DNA of 64,000 nt from Brevirhabdus sp. (GCA_024637315.1 JAGXFH010000086.1:33567-97566); one strand, 5' to 3'. Counted from the stretch's first letter, positions 34,469 through 43,029 are shown. A program made the numbers and translations. The notes: generated from the letters alone by a model not told the origin.

Positions 34469-34503
34469 GCCTCCGGCGGGGATATTTGCAGACGAATGAT
34501 GAG
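34469..34503. repeat. short gene-end element of Rhodobacterales type
   Basis: Sequence GCCTCCGGCGGGGATATTTG followed by CAGACGAATGATGAG, at the convergent end of cobO and the mttB-like gene. From memory, closely similar CTCCGGCGGGGATATTT-type elements recur at gene ends in many Rhodobacteraceae genomes. I see only this copy in the window. Confidence 0.4.
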
Positions 34504-34504
34504 G

Positions 34505-36043
34505 TCAGTCCGCCGGGCGCGCGCCGCCTTTGGCCTTGCCCTTCGAGATGAAATCGGCAAGCCGGTCGGCGCGATCGCCGCTGCCCGGCGGTGGCCGGTA
34601 GGTTGCCAGCAGGTCCTGCCAGATCGCCGTCGCGCGGCTGTCAGAGCCTTGACCGCCGGCCTCTGACCAACTGCCGAAATTCGCCAGATCTGCGACCAGC
34701 GGTTCGTAGAACGCAGTGGCGTAGCGGTCCATCGTGTGTTGCGTCGCGAAGAAGTGCCCGCCCGGCTCGACATCCGCCAGCGCCTCCCAGCCCAGGCTCG
34801 CCGGGTCGGTTTCGGGCGGCGTTGCCAGTTCGGCGAGCGTCTGCAGCGCCTCGACATCGTTGATGAATTTCTCGTAGCCGAAGGTCAGCCCGCCCTCGAG
34901 CCAGCCCGCAGCATGGATCGTCAGCGTCGCATTGGCCAGCGTCGCCGCCCAAAGGCCCATGTGGTTTTCGCCTGCCGCCTGCATGTCGGCCGCGTTCGAG
35001 GCGGATCCTGCCGCCGAGCGCCATGGCAGTCCGATATGGCGGGCAAGCTGGCCGGAGCCGATCGACATTTTCATATGCTCGGGCGTGCCAAAGGCCGGCG
35101 CGCCGGATTTCATGTCGACGTTCGAGCCGAAGCCGCCATAGCTGACCGGCGCGCCGGGGCGAGCGAGTTGCGTCAGCGCGATCGCGCCCAGCGCCTCTGC
35201 ATGTTGCAACACCAGCGCCCCCGCGACCGTGACCGGGGCCATCGCCCCGGCAAGGCAGAAGGGCGTCACGATGCACAGTTGACCGGCGCGGGCGAAGTCG
35301 ATCAGACCCTCGGCCATCGGCACGTCGATCTGACGCGGAGAATTGGTGTTGATGACCGTGTAACACCAGGCATCGGCAGCCAGTTCGGCATCATCGAGGC
35401 CGAGGCCAAGCGCGATCATTTCGAGGCTTTCCATCACCTGCGCCCGGCCACGGGCATAGGCGAACATCGGTTTGTCGCCCAATTCCATCTGGGCCCGCAT
35501 CATCTCGTAATGCCGCAACTCTGACGGGATATCCTGCGGCTCGGCAGAGGGGCCGTGGATATGGATGACGTCGAATCTCTGTTGCAGTTTCAGGGTCTCT
35601 TCGTAATCCCGCAGCGAACCGGGGCGACGACCGCGCGCAAGGTCGGTGGCGTTGGGACAGCCCGCCCCCGCCGCGAACAGCATCGCACCCTCGGCATAAT
35701 CCTGGTCGCGGGTCGGGTTCGAGGCGCGCAGGCGGAAGCTGCGGGGCGCGCTGTGCAACGCCTGGTCGACGATATCCGGGCCGATCCGGACGGTCTGGCT
35801 GTCGTGATCGACCACTGCGCCCGCGGCGTGGAAAAGCGCGCGGGCCTCTGGCAGCAGGATCTTCAGGCCGAGTTCGGAGAGCACCTTCAGCGCCATGTCG
35901 TGAATCTGCTGAACGGCTTCCTCTGGCAACACCGACTGCGGCGGAAACGGGTGGCGCAAATGCCGGTAATCGGGCTGACGCCGCGCCTCTGCCGCCTGCG
36001 CCGCGGCGCGGCCGCGCCGCCTGGTGCGGATCCTATCGACCAA
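34505..36043 (-). CDS. MttB-family (non-pyrrolysine) trimethylamine/quaternary-amine methyltransferase
   Basis: 512 aa from a TTG at 36043, the first start after the in-frame stop of the upstream gene 6 bp away. Belongs to the MttB superfamily of corrinoid-dependent methyltransferases: LPEEAVQQIHDMALKVLSEL at the N-terminus, APVSYGGFGSNVDMKSGAPA and LARHIGLPWRSAAGSASNAA in the barrel. No in-frame amber codon, so it is not a pyrrolysine enzyme and is more like betaine-type homologues. No corrinoid protein (MttC) gene is adjacent. Third gene of an operon with a udh-like and a TPP-enzyme gene. Substrate unknown. Confidence 0.87.
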   Translation of the reverse strand: MVDRIRTRRRGRAAAQAAEARRQPDYRHLRHPFPPQSVLPEEAVQQIHDMALKVLSELGLKILLPEARALFHAAGAVVDHDSQTVRIGPDIVDQALHSAPRSFRLRASNPTRDQDYAEGAMLFAAGAGCPNATDLARGRRPGSLRDYEETLKLQQRFDVIHIHGPSAEPQDIPSELRHYEMMRAQMELGDKPMFAYARGRAQVMESLEMIALGLGLDDAELAADAWCYTVINTNSPRQIDVPMAEGLIDFARAGQLCIVTPFCLAGAMAPVTVAGALVLQHAEALGAIALTQLARPGAPVSYGGFGSNVDMKSGAPAFGTPEHMKMSIGSGQLARHIGLPWRSAAGSASNAADMQAAGENHMGLWAATLANATLTIHAAGWLEGGLTFGYEKFINDVEALQTLAELATPPETDPASLGWEALADVEPGGHFFATQHTMDRYATAFYEPLVADLANFGSWSEAGGQGSDSRATAIWQDLLATYRPPPGSGDRADRLADFISKGKAKGGARPAD

Positions 36044-36049
36044 GGCCGC

Positions 36050-37717
36050 TCACAGCCGGTGGGTCCGCTCTCCGGCGGCGCGGATTTCCGACAGGGTCAT
36101 ACCGGTGGAAAGCGCCTCTGGGTCGAGTTTGAGTTCGATCACCGCCACGGTTCCAGCAGCCTTGGCGCGGGCGAAGGCATCTGCAAATTCGACGGTCTCG
36201 GTGACGATCTCGCCATGCCCGCCATAGGCCCGCGCCAACGCCGCAAAATCGGGATTGACCAGATCGGTGCCACTGACCCGCCCCGGATAATGGCGTTCCT
36301 GATGCATCCGGATCGTGCCGTAATGGCCATTGTTGGCGACGATCACGATTACCTTCGCGCCGTGCTGCCTTGCGGTCGACATCTCGTTCAAGGTCATCTG
36401 GAAACAGCCGTCACCGGCGAGGCAGATGACCGTGCGGTCGGGATGGTGCAGCGCCGCGGAGATGGCGGCGGGAAAGCCGTAACCCATGCTGCCAGAGGTG
36501 GGTGCGACCTGTGTGCCGTAGCGCTTGAAGCGGTAGTAGCGATGCAGGAAGGCGGCGTAGTTGCCGGCACCGTTGGTCAGGATCGCGTCCTCGGGCAGGC
36601 TGGCGCTGAGCCAGCCGATGATCTCTTCCATCTTGACCGCTCCGGGGGTTTGCCTGGGCTGCTGCCAAGCCTGGTAATCGGCCCGCGCGTCACCGGTCCA
36701 ATCGCCCCAGGCGGGCGCATCGGGGCCGGGCCGGGCGGCCAGTTCGGCAACCACATCGACGGCGCGCGCCGTCACCGCCAGGTCGGCGCGATAGACCGTA
36801 CCGGGCAGGTCCGGGTCGGGGTGGACATGAACGATCGCTTTGCCGGGGGCCGTCGGGTCGATCAGTTCATAGCCGCCCGTGGCGATGTCGCCCAGCCGCG
36901 AGCCAAGCACGAGCAGCATGTCCGCCTGTTCCAGCCGCCTGGCGAGTTTAGGGTTCATTCCGACGCCGAGATCGCCCGCGTAATGGGGCAAGCGATTGTC
37001 GAGATGTCCCTGGCGGCGAAAGGTCACGGCTGCGGGCAGGTTCCATGCGGCGGTGAAGGCACGCAAATGCTGCGCCGCATCCGCCGACCAGTCAGAGCCG
37101 CCGGCGATGACCAGCGGACGCTGCGCTTCGCCCAGTCGCGACAGGATCGCGTCGATCTGATTGGCCGACACGGCGGCTTCCGGCCGCGCGGTCGGCGGCA
37201 AGGAAGGCACGGCAGAGGTGCCGCTCAGCATATCCTCGGGCAGCGCCAGCACCACCGGCCCCGGCCTTCCGGACATCGCAACATGGAAGGCGCGGTTGAT
37301 GTATTCGGGCAGGCGGTCGGCCTCCTCGACCTCGGCCACCCATTTCGCCAGCGGGCCGAAGAAGGCGCGGTAGTCGACTTCCTGGAACGCCTCACGGTCG
37401 CGGTGTCCGCGGGCGATCTGGCCGACGAACAGCACCATCGGAGTCGAATCCTGCCGCGCGACATGAACGCCCGAGGACGCGTTGGTCGCCCCCGGTCCGC
37501 GGGTGACGAAGGCCACGCCGGGCCGGCCAGTCATCTTGCCGCTGGCCTCGGCCATCATTGCCGCCCCGCCTTCGTGGCGGCAGACGACATTGGTGATGCC
37601 ACTGTCGTGCAGACCGTCAAGCGCCGCCAGAAAACTTTCGCCGGGCACCGAAAAGACGCGGTTGACGCCGTGCAGTTTCAACTGCTCGACAAGAATCTGT
37701 CCGCCATGCCGCATCAT
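36050..37717 (-). CDS. thiamine-diphosphate-dependent enzyme (acetolactate synthase-like)
   Basis: 555 aa. Three-domain TPP enzyme. The N-terminal PYR domain has VFSVPGESFLAALDGL with the family PGE motif and VVCRHEGGAAMMAEASGK, then VTRGPGATNASSGVHVARQD. The central domain has PLVIAGGSDWSADAAQHLRA. The PP domain has TSGSMGYGFPAAISAALHHP and the ThDP/Mg motif CLAGDGCFQMTLNEMSTA. Similar proteins are labelled acetolactate synthase or thiamine-binding enzyme, but the true ilvB would normally sit beside ilvH, absent here. Overlaps the udh-like gene (4 bp) and precedes the mttB-like gene by 6 bp. Confidence 0.88.
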   Translation of the reverse strand: MMRHGGQILVEQLKLHGVNRVFSVPGESFLAALDGLHDSGITNVVCRHEGGAAMMAEASGKMTGRPGVAFVTRGPGATNASSGVHVARQDSTPMVLFVGQIARGHRDREAFQEVDYRAFFGPLAKWVAEVEEADRLPEYINRAFHVAMSGRPGPVVLALPEDMLSGTSAVPSLPPTARPEAAVSANQIDAILSRLGEAQRPLVIAGGSDWSADAAQHLRAFTAAWNLPAAVTFRRQGHLDNRLPHYAGDLGVGMNPKLARRLEQADMLLVLGSRLGDIATGGYELIDPTAPGKAIVHVHPDPDLPGTVYRADLAVTARAVDVVAELAARPGPDAPAWGDWTGDARADYQAWQQPRQTPGAVKMEEIIGWLSASLPEDAILTNGAGNYAAFLHRYYRFKRYGTQVAPTSGSMGYGFPAAISAALHHPDRTVICLAGDGCFQMTLNEMSTARQHGAKVIVIVANNGHYGTIRMHQERHYPGRVSGTDLVNPDFAALARAYGGHGEIVTETVEFADAFARAKAAGTVAVIELKLDPEALSTGMTLSEIRAAGERTHRL

Positions 37718-38523
37718 GATCGCATGACCTTCGCCATATCACCCTCGAATTCTTGGGCGCAGAACCCGCCCCCCTGAAAAAGATCGCCTACCGGGTCGGG
37801 CGCTCCGTCTCCCTTGAGGGCGGTTGCCGCATGATCCTCGGCCCGGTGGCGCGGTTCGTAGCCCAGCCGGTGGGCCGGGGCATTGTCCCACCAGGCGCGG
37901 GCGCAGTCGGACATGCCCCAGACAACCTGATTGTGAATCTCCGGATGCTCGAACCCGATGGCGCAGAGTTGCAGGAAATCCTCGGGGTGCAGCCAGATCG
38001 ACAGGCGGCGGGTATCGACCGGCTGATCGTCGATATTGCCGATCCGCACCGACAGCGTGCCGATGCCGTATTTGTCGGCGTACAGGCTCGCCAGCGCCTC
38101 GCCGAACACCTTCGACACGCCGTAACGGCTGTCGGGGCGGGTGCGGTTCTCGACATCGAGGCGACGGTTGCGGCCATAAAATCCGATGGCGTGATTGGAA
38201 GAGGCGAAGATCACGCGCTTGACGCCCGCGGAGCGGCAGCCCTCGTAGAAATTGTGCAGACCAATGATGTTGGCCGCCAGAACCGTGTCCCAATCCGCCT
38301 CGACCGACTGGCCGCCCAGATGCAGAACCCGGTCGACGCCGTTCAGCATCGCGGCCAGCTCTTTCGGGTCGGTGAGATCGCAGGCGCGAAAGCTTTCGCC
38401 CACCTCCAGGTCGTCAAGCGGCGCGCGATCGCTCAGGACAACCTCGCCGTACCGTTCGCGCAGTAGCGGCCGCATCATCCGGCCGACACCGCCCGCTGCA
38501 CCCGTCATCAGGACTTTGCCCAT
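37714..38523 (-). CDS. uronate dehydrogenase-like NAD-dependent SDR
   Basis: 269 aa. Extended SDR with the nucleotide-binding motif VLMTGAAGGVGRMMRPL (residues ~4-20), RVLHLGGQSVEADWDTVLAA, FASSNHAIGFYGRNRR and the catalytic YGVSKVFGEALA. The succession, in particular SSNHAIGFYG and VVWGMSDCARAWWDN, closely parallels bacterial uronate dehydrogenases (Udh), which oxidise D-galacturonate or D-glucuronate to the lactone. First gene of the operon with the TPP enzyme and the MttB-like protein, so the actual substrate could differ. Confidence 0.82.
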   Translation of the reverse strand: MGKVLMTGAAGGVGRMMRPLLRERYGEVVLSDRAPLDDLEVGESFRACDLTDPKELAAMLNGVDRVLHLGGQSVEADWDTVLAANIIGLHNFYEGCRSAGVKRVIFASSNHAIGFYGRNRRLDVENRTRPDSRYGVSKVFGEALASLYADKYGIGTLSVRIGNIDDQPVDTRRLSIWLHPEDFLQLCAIGFEHPEIHNQVVWGMSDCARAWWDNAPAHRLGYEPRHRAEDHAATALKGDGAPDPVGDLFQGGGFCAQEFEGDMAKVMRS

Positions 38524-38598
38524 TTCCCGCTCCGTTTTGCTTGCGTCCCGGCCGGTTCCAGCTAAACCCGCGATTCACCGAGGGAAGGGCAGGACAGA

Positions 38599-39150
38599 AT
38601 GACGCGCTACAGATTGCTTGGCATTTCGGGCTCGCTGCGTAAAGGGGCGACGAACCGCAAATTGCTGCACGAGGCGGCGCGGCTGTTCGGCGAGGCCGAT
38701 TACACCGAGGCGGATCTGCGCCTGCCGCTTTACGATGCCGATATCGAGGCCAGCGATGGGATCCCAGACGACGTCCAGGCCCTGGCTGATCGGATTGCCG
38801 GGGCCGATGCGGTGATGATCTCGACCCCTGAATACAACAAGTCGATCTCGGGCGTGCTCAAGAACGCGCTGGACTGGGTCAGCCGGACCAAGGGCAATCC
38901 GTGGCGCGACACGCCGCTGGCGATCATGTCCGCCGCCGATGGCCGCGCCGGGGGCGAGCGCGCGCAATTCGCGCTGCGACTGTGCCTCGTCGCGTTCCGG
39001 CCCCGGCTGGTGCCGGGACCAGAGGTCATGATCGCGCATTCCCGCTCTGCCTTTGACGACGACGGACAACTCGGCGACGAGCGTGCGATCAGAAACCTCA
39101 CGCAGTTGATGCAGGGTCTGCGAGTCGAGATCGGCCGGACAGGGGACTAG
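38599..39150 (+). CDS. NADPH-dependent FMN reductase (ChrR/SsuE-like)
   Basis: 183 aa. Flavodoxin-like fold with the FMN phosphate loop GISGSLRKGATNRKLLHEAA (~residues 8-27), ISTPEYNKSISGVLKNALDW for flavin contact, and MSAADGRAGGERAQFALRLC. These match the NADPH-dependent FMN reductase / quinone reductase family (ChrR, YieF). Likely a cytosolic oxidoreductase with quinones, FMN or azo compounds as acceptors. Divergent from the udh-like operon (75 bp); its TAG shares CTAG with the convergent VOC gene. Confidence 0.9.
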   Translation: MTRYRLLGISGSLRKGATNRKLLHEAARLFGEADYTEADLRLPLYDADIEASDGIPDDVQALADRIAGADAVMISTPEYNKSISGVLKNALDWVSRTKGNPWRDTPLAIMSAADGRAGGERAQFALRLCLVAFRPRLVPGPEVMIAHSRSAFDDDGQLGDERAIRNLTQLMQGLRVEIGRTGD

Positions 39151-39545
39151 GCCCGGTTCGAGATCTCGATCAGGTTGCCATCGGGATCGCGCAGGTAGAT
39201 CGAACGGATCGGGCCAGTGGCGCCGGTGCGGTCGACCGGACCCTCCTCGACGGCCACATTCGCAGCGGCAAGCCGGCTCTGCCAGTCCGCCAGCGGCGTT
39301 GTCGAGAGAAAGCAGAGATCGGCGGAACCGGGCGTGGGACGATGCGCGTTCGGCTCGAATTCCCGCCCGGCGTGGTGAAGGTTGATCTTTTGCGCGCCAA
39401 AATGCAGCGCCCATCTGGTCGACCCGTCAGCGGCGCGCGACTGTTGCGCGGCCATGCCAAGGGCATCGGCATAGAAAAAGATGCTGCGATCGAGATCGAC
39501 TACGGTCAGGACCAGATGGTCCAGGCTTTCTATGCTTGGGCGCAC
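39147..39545 (-). CDS. VOC family (glyoxalase/dioxygenase fold) protein
   Basis: 132 aa from a GTG at 39545 with AGGAG upstream. Two beta-alpha-beta-beta-beta units: IESLDHLVLTVVDLDRSIFF begins the first and PGSADLCFLSTTPLADWQ the second; YLRDPDGNLIEI near the end is the classic VOC closing motif with a metal-ligand Glu. Candidate metal ligands are His in LDHLVLTV and NLHHAG and the Glu in LIEI. Substrate unknown. The stop is shared (CTAG) with the FMN reductase gene. The long in-frame extension to 40295 overlaps a real plus-strand gene and is not used. Confidence 0.86.
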   Translation of the reverse strand: MRPSIESLDHLVLTVVDLDRSIFFYADALGMAAQQSRAADGSTRWALHFGAQKINLHHAGREFEPNAHRPTPGSADLCFLSTTPLADWQSRLAAANVAVEEGPVDRTGATGPIRSIYLRDPDGNLIEISNRA

Positions 39546-39581
39546 TTGCCTGTGCTCCTGATTGCCCGTTACGATCGGATC

Positions 39582-40385
39582 ATGCACGAGGCGACCGGCA
39601 AGACACAATCCTTCCCCGACCAGATGGACCCGGCGCGCGCCGCGGCGCTGCACATCATGCTGGGATTGTCCGGACAGCCGCCGGTTGCGGGCGACGCCCT
39701 GCCGCCTTTCGGGCATCAGATCTATTTCTGGGATCCGCAACCCGCCCCGGCACTGGGCCGCGACGGGCATCCGGCGGTCGGAACCGGGCTGATCCCCGAT
39801 CTTGGCCTGCCGATCCGGATGTGGGCCGGCGGGCGGCTGGTCTTCGATGCGCCACTGCGGATCGGAGAGGCCGCCGAAAAGCGCAGTACGGTCGAGGATG
39901 TCGTTCGCAAGGACGGCCGGACCGGGCCGCTTGGCTTCGTCACCCTCCGCCACGAGGTCTGGCAGAGGGGCCGTCTCTGCGTCACCGAGCATCAGGATAT
40001 CGTCTACCGGACGCCGCGTGCCGATGCCGGTGGACCGCCGCCGAAACCGGCGCCAACCGACGAGGCGATCACCCAACCGATCGGGTTCGACACCACGCAG
40101 CTCTTCCGTTATTCGGCGCTGACCTTCAACGGCCACCGCATCCATTATGACATCGACTATGCGCGACAGGTCGAAGGCTATGGCGGGCTGGTTGTCCACG
40201 GGCCGCTGTTGGCGCAATACCTGATGCTGATGGCCCAAAGGGAGCTCGGCGCCCTCACCCGCTTTTCGTTCCGCGCCACGGCGCCATTGATTCATGACCA
40301 GGCGGCGGAACTGTGCTGGAGGAACGGCGATCTATGGGTCCGCGTCAAGGGCGGACGGCTTTGCATGGAAGCACACGCGGCCTAG
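39582..40385 (+). CDS. MaoC-like / FAS1-type dehydratase domain protein (mesaconyl-C4-CoA hydratase-like)
   Basis: 267 aa from ATG 39582 (an upstream GTG at 39552 is possible). Double hot-dog fold: an N-terminal FAS1-like dehydratase part with QIYFWDPQPAPALGRDG and GLPIRMWAGGRLVFDAPLRI, then FNGHRIHYDIDYARQVEGYG GLVVHGPLLAQYL, the hydratase-2 catalytic segment with Asp/His. Homologous to mesaconyl-C4-CoA hydratases and human HTD2-type proteins. Usually involved in C5 dicarboxylate (itaconate, mesaconate, 3-hydroxypropionate cycle) metabolism. Its TAG is shared with the convergent FAD oxidoreductase (CTAG 40382-40385). Confidence 0.8.
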   Translation: MHEATGKTQSFPDQMDPARAAALHIMLGLSGQPPVAGDALPPFGHQIYFWDPQPAPALGRDGHPAVGTGLIPDLGLPIRMWAGGRLVFDAPLRIGEAAEKRSTVEDVVRKDGRTGPLGFVTLRHEVWQRGRLCVTEHQDIVYRTPRADAGGPPPKPAPTDEAITQPIGFDTTQLFRYSALTFNGHRIHYDIDYARQVEGYGGLVVHGPLLAQYLMLMAQRELGALTRFSFRATAPLIHDQAAELCWRNGDLWVRVKGGRLCMEAHAA

Positions 40386-41422
40386 AGGGATGCCTCGATC
40401 CGGAACGCCTCGGGGATGGTGTCGTGACCGTCGAGGACCAGATCGGCCATCACTTCGGCGACTTTCGGGGCGATGCCAAAGCCGATCTTGAACCCGCCAT
40501 TGGCGATGAACTGCCCCGGCCGCCCCGGATAGGGGCCAAGCATCGGCGCACGGCTTCTTGCGCGCGGGCGCACACCGGCCCAGCGGGCGCAGACCGGTGC
40601 GTTCGCGAGCACAGGGCATGCGGCAACGGCGCGGGCGATCAACCCGTCAACCTGGTCGTCGGTCGCGTCGGGGAACGTGAAGTCGCGCTCGCTGGTCGAA
40701 CCGATGGCGACCGTGCCATTGTCGTGCGGCACGATGTGCAGACCGTCGATGAAAAGCTGCGGCGCGGCGCGGGTCTCGTGGCGCAGCAGGGCCGCCTGTC
40801 CCTTGACGCCGTTGCCGACCGGTTTGCCAAGCTCTTGCGACAGCGCAAGCAATCCTTCGTGGCCTGTCGCCCAGATCACCCTGCCCTCGGCCTGCGCCTC
40901 GGCTTGCAGATCGGCGCCTGCCGCCACAAGCGCCGCCGCAAGGGACGCGCAAGCCCGTCCGGGGTCGATCCGTGCGCTCAGCGTGTCGTGGATCACCAGG
41001 CCGGTCGGACTGAACGGCGCCCAACTGCCGAGATCGGCTGCGGTCAGGATCCGCCAGACGGCCTGCCCCTGCCAAAGGCCGGCCGCCGCCGAATGCCGCT
41101 CCTTCGCCAATGCCAGGATCCTGTCATCGGCGATGGGCTGCAACCGCCCGGTTCGGCCATAGCCGGACCGCAGACCGCTGGCGGCATCGACCATGACCCA
41201 AAAGCTCTCTGCGGCGATCAGGCTGTCGAACTGAAACGCCTTCTTGGCGTTCCAGCTTTCCGGCGTATGCGGGGCCAGCGCGCCGACAATGCCGCCGCTT
41301 GCGCCGCCACCCGGCCCGCGCGGGTCGATGACCCGAACCCGCGCCCCTCGGCGGGTACAAACCCAGCCGATCGACAGGCCGAAAATCCCCGCCCCCATGA
41401 CCGTGACGTCGATGCTTGCCAA
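40382..41422 (-). CDS. FAD-dependent oxidoreductase (DAO family), possible MnmC1-like partner of MnmD
   Basis: 346 aa from a TTG at 41422 with GGAAGGGG at good spacing. FAD-binding motif VTVMGAGIFGLSIGWVCTRR (~residues 6-25) and C-terminal FIANGGFKIGFGIAPKVAEV, the DAO family nucleotide-contact segment. Resembles glycine oxidase/DadA proteins and the C-terminal FAD domain of bifunctional MnmC. It is divergent from mnmD with only 51 bp between starts, so a split MnmC (oxidative removal of the carboxymethyl group from cmnm5U34, then methylation) is attractive. Alternative: an amino-acid oxidase. Confidence 0.8.
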   Translation of the reverse strand: MASIDVTVMGAGIFGLSIGWVCTRRGARVRVIDPRGPGGGASGGIVGALAPHTPESWNAKKAFQFDSLIAAESFWVMVDAASGLRSGYGRTGRLQPIADDRILALAKERHSAAAGLWQGQAVWRILTAADLGSWAPFSPTGLVIHDTLSARIDPGRACASLAAALVAAGADLQAEAQAEGRVIWATGHEGLLALSQELGKPVGNGVKGQAALLRHETRAAPQLFIDGLHIVPHDNGTVAIGSTSERDFTFPDATDDQVDGLIARAVAACPVLANAPVCARWAGVRPRARSRAPMLGPYPGRPGQFIANGGFKIGFGIAPKVAEVMADLVLDGHDTIPEAFRIEASL

Positions 41423-41473
41423 TCCTTGTCCCCTTCCGCATTGTCGCCCGCGACCAGTGGTGTAGGCCATCGC

Positions 41474-42157
41474 ATGACAGCAGACCAGACAGCAAAGGTG
41501 GAATGGCGCGATGGTACGACGCCGGTCTCTGTGCGCTTCGACGATCCCTATTTCTCGGTCGATGACGGCTATGGCGAAACCACGCATGTCTTTCTGTCCG
41601 GCAACGACCTGCCCGCCCGGTTCCGCCCCGGTTTCAGGATCGCCGAGCTTGGCTTCGGCACCGGGCTGAACCTTTTGGCAACCGCCGAGGCGTTTCGGGC
41701 CTCGGGCGTCCCCGGTCCGCTCCACTACACAAGTTTCGAGGCCTACCCGATGTCGCCTGTCGATATCCGAAAGGCGCTTGCGCGCTTGCCGGTCCCGGGC
41801 GACCTGTCAGCGGCGTTTCAGACCTTCTGGGATCGGGGCGAACGGGCCTTTGCGCTGGCCGGTCTTTCCGTCACGATCATCGCAGGCGATGCGCGGGACA
41901 CCCTGAGAGACTGGGACGGCACGGCGGATGCGTGGTTTCTGGACGGGTTTTCGCCCGCCAGGAATCCCGAGATGTGGGAACCCGCGCTTCTGGCGGAGGT
42001 CGCCCGCCACACCGCGCCCTCCGGCACCTTCGCGACCTACACCGCCGCGGGTCATGTGCGGCAGTCGCTTGCGGCGGTCGGGTTCGATGTCGAACGTGTG
42101 CCGGGCTATGGCCGCAAGCGCCATATGAGCATCGGTCGGCTGAGCGCCCCGGCATGA
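41474..42157 (+). CDS. mnmD: tRNA 5-methylaminomethyl-2-thiouridine methyltransferase (MnmD / MnmC methyltransferase domain)
   Basis: 227 aa from ATG 41474. Matches the MnmC N-terminal (DUF752) methyltransferase: VEWRDGTTPVSVRFDDPYFS, the SAM motif IAELGFGTGLNLLATAEAF, IIAGDARDTLRDWDGTADAW, LDGFSPARNPEMWEPALLAE and FATYTAAGHVRQSLAAVGFD, ending with the GYGRKRHMSIGRL motif. Converts nm5U34 to mnm5U34 in tRNA anticodons. The stand-alone form (no FAD domain) is known as MnmD. Overlaps the DMT transporter by 4 bp. Confidence 0.93.
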   Translation: MTADQTAKVEWRDGTTPVSVRFDDPYFSVDDGYGETTHVFLSGNDLPARFRPGFRIAELGFGTGLNLLATAEAFRASGVPGPLHYTSFEAYPMSPVDIRKALARLPVPGDLSAAFQTFWDRGERAFALAGLSVTIIAGDARDTLRDWDGTADAWFLDGFSPARNPEMWEPALLAEVARHTAPSGTFATYTAAGHVRQSLAAVGFDVERVPGYGRKRHMSIGRLSAPA

Positions 42158-43029
42158 GCGAAAGCAATACCCGGCTTGGCATCCTTTTGATGATCGCGAC
42201 GACCTTCGTCTTTGCCCTGCAGGACGGGCTGTCGCGGCATCTGGCAGGTGAATACAACGTGATGATGGTGGTGATGATCCGCTACTGGTTCTTCGCCGCT
42301 TTCGTGATCGCCATTGCCAGTCGCAAGGCCGGCGGCATCCGCAAGGCGGCGGCGACCACGCAACTTCCGGTGCAGATCTTGCGCGGGCTGCTGCTGGCGG
42401 GCGAGATCTGCGTGATGGTCCTGGCCTTCGTGCTGCTGGGGCTGATCGAATCGCACGCGGTCTTCACCAGCTATCCGCTGCTGGTCGCGGCCCTTTCCGG
42501 CCCGATCCTCGGCGAAAAGGTCGGATGGCGGCGCTGGAGCGCGATCGGTGTCGGGTTCATCGGCGTGCTGATCATCCTCAATCCCGGCACCACGGTCTTT
42601 GCCGTCACCGCGCTGGTGCCGCTGGCCTCGGCGATGATGTTCGCGCTTTACGGCCTTCTGACCCGCTACGCCTCGCGCCGCGACAGCGCGGCCACCAGCT
42701 TCTTCTGGACCGGCGTGACCGGCGCGGTCGCGATGACACTGGCGGGCATCTGGTTCTGGGAACCGATGACGGCGTCAGATTATGGCTTCATGGCGATCCT
42801 CTGCGTGACCGGGGCGCTGGGCCACTGGCTGCTGATCCGCTGCTACGAGGTGGCAGAGGCGAGCGCGGTGCAGCCCTTTGCCTATCTGCAACTGGTCTTC
42901 GCCTCGGCGATCGGGCTGCTGGTGTTCAACGAGGCGCTCAAGTCCAACGTTGTCTTGGGCGCAGCACTGGTCGTGGCGGCGGGCATCTTCACGCTTTGGC
43001 GCGAACAGCGCCGGGCTAGCGCCCCTTGA
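42154..43029 (+). CDS. DMT superfamily (EamA) transporter
   Basis: 291 aa, ten predicted membrane helices in two EamA repeats (first begins LGILLMIATTFVFALQDGLS; second begins AVTALVPLASAMMFALYGLL). EamA proteins export or import small metabolites; RhaT/YdcZ-like relatives are diverse and the substrate cannot be read from sequence. The 4-bp overlap with mnmD makes it co-transcribed, but no functional link to tRNA modification is expected. Its last 14 bp overlap the convergent slt gene. Confidence 0.9.
   Translation: MSESNTRLGILLMIATTFVFALQDGLSRHLAGEYNVMMVVMIRYWFFAAFVIAIASRKAGGIRKAAATTQLPVQILRGLLLAGEICVMVLAFVLLGLIESHAVFTSYPLLVAALSGPILGEKVGWRRWSAIGVGFIGVLIILNPGTTVFAVTALVPLASAMMFALYGLLTRYASRRDSAATSFFWTGVTGAVAMTLAGIWFWEPMTASDYGFMAILCVTGALGHWLLIRCYEVAEASAVQPFAYLQLVFASAIGLLVFNEALKSNVVLGAALVVAAGIFTLWREQRRASAP

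Noticed and set aside
34505..36043. Pyrrolysine-containing trimethylamine methyltransferase (MttB proper)
   Set aside because: There is no in-frame TAG in the gene and no pyl genes nearby, so it is a non-pyrrolysine homologue.
36050..37717. Acetolactate synthase catalytic subunit (ilvB) for branched-chain amino acids
   Set aside because: No ilvH or ilvC follows, and the gene is embedded between udh-like and mttB-like genes, so the housekeeping role is unlikely.
35555..37777. 740-codon open frame on the plus strand
   Set aside because: Antisense of the MttB-like and TPP-enzyme genes, both of which show complete family motifs.
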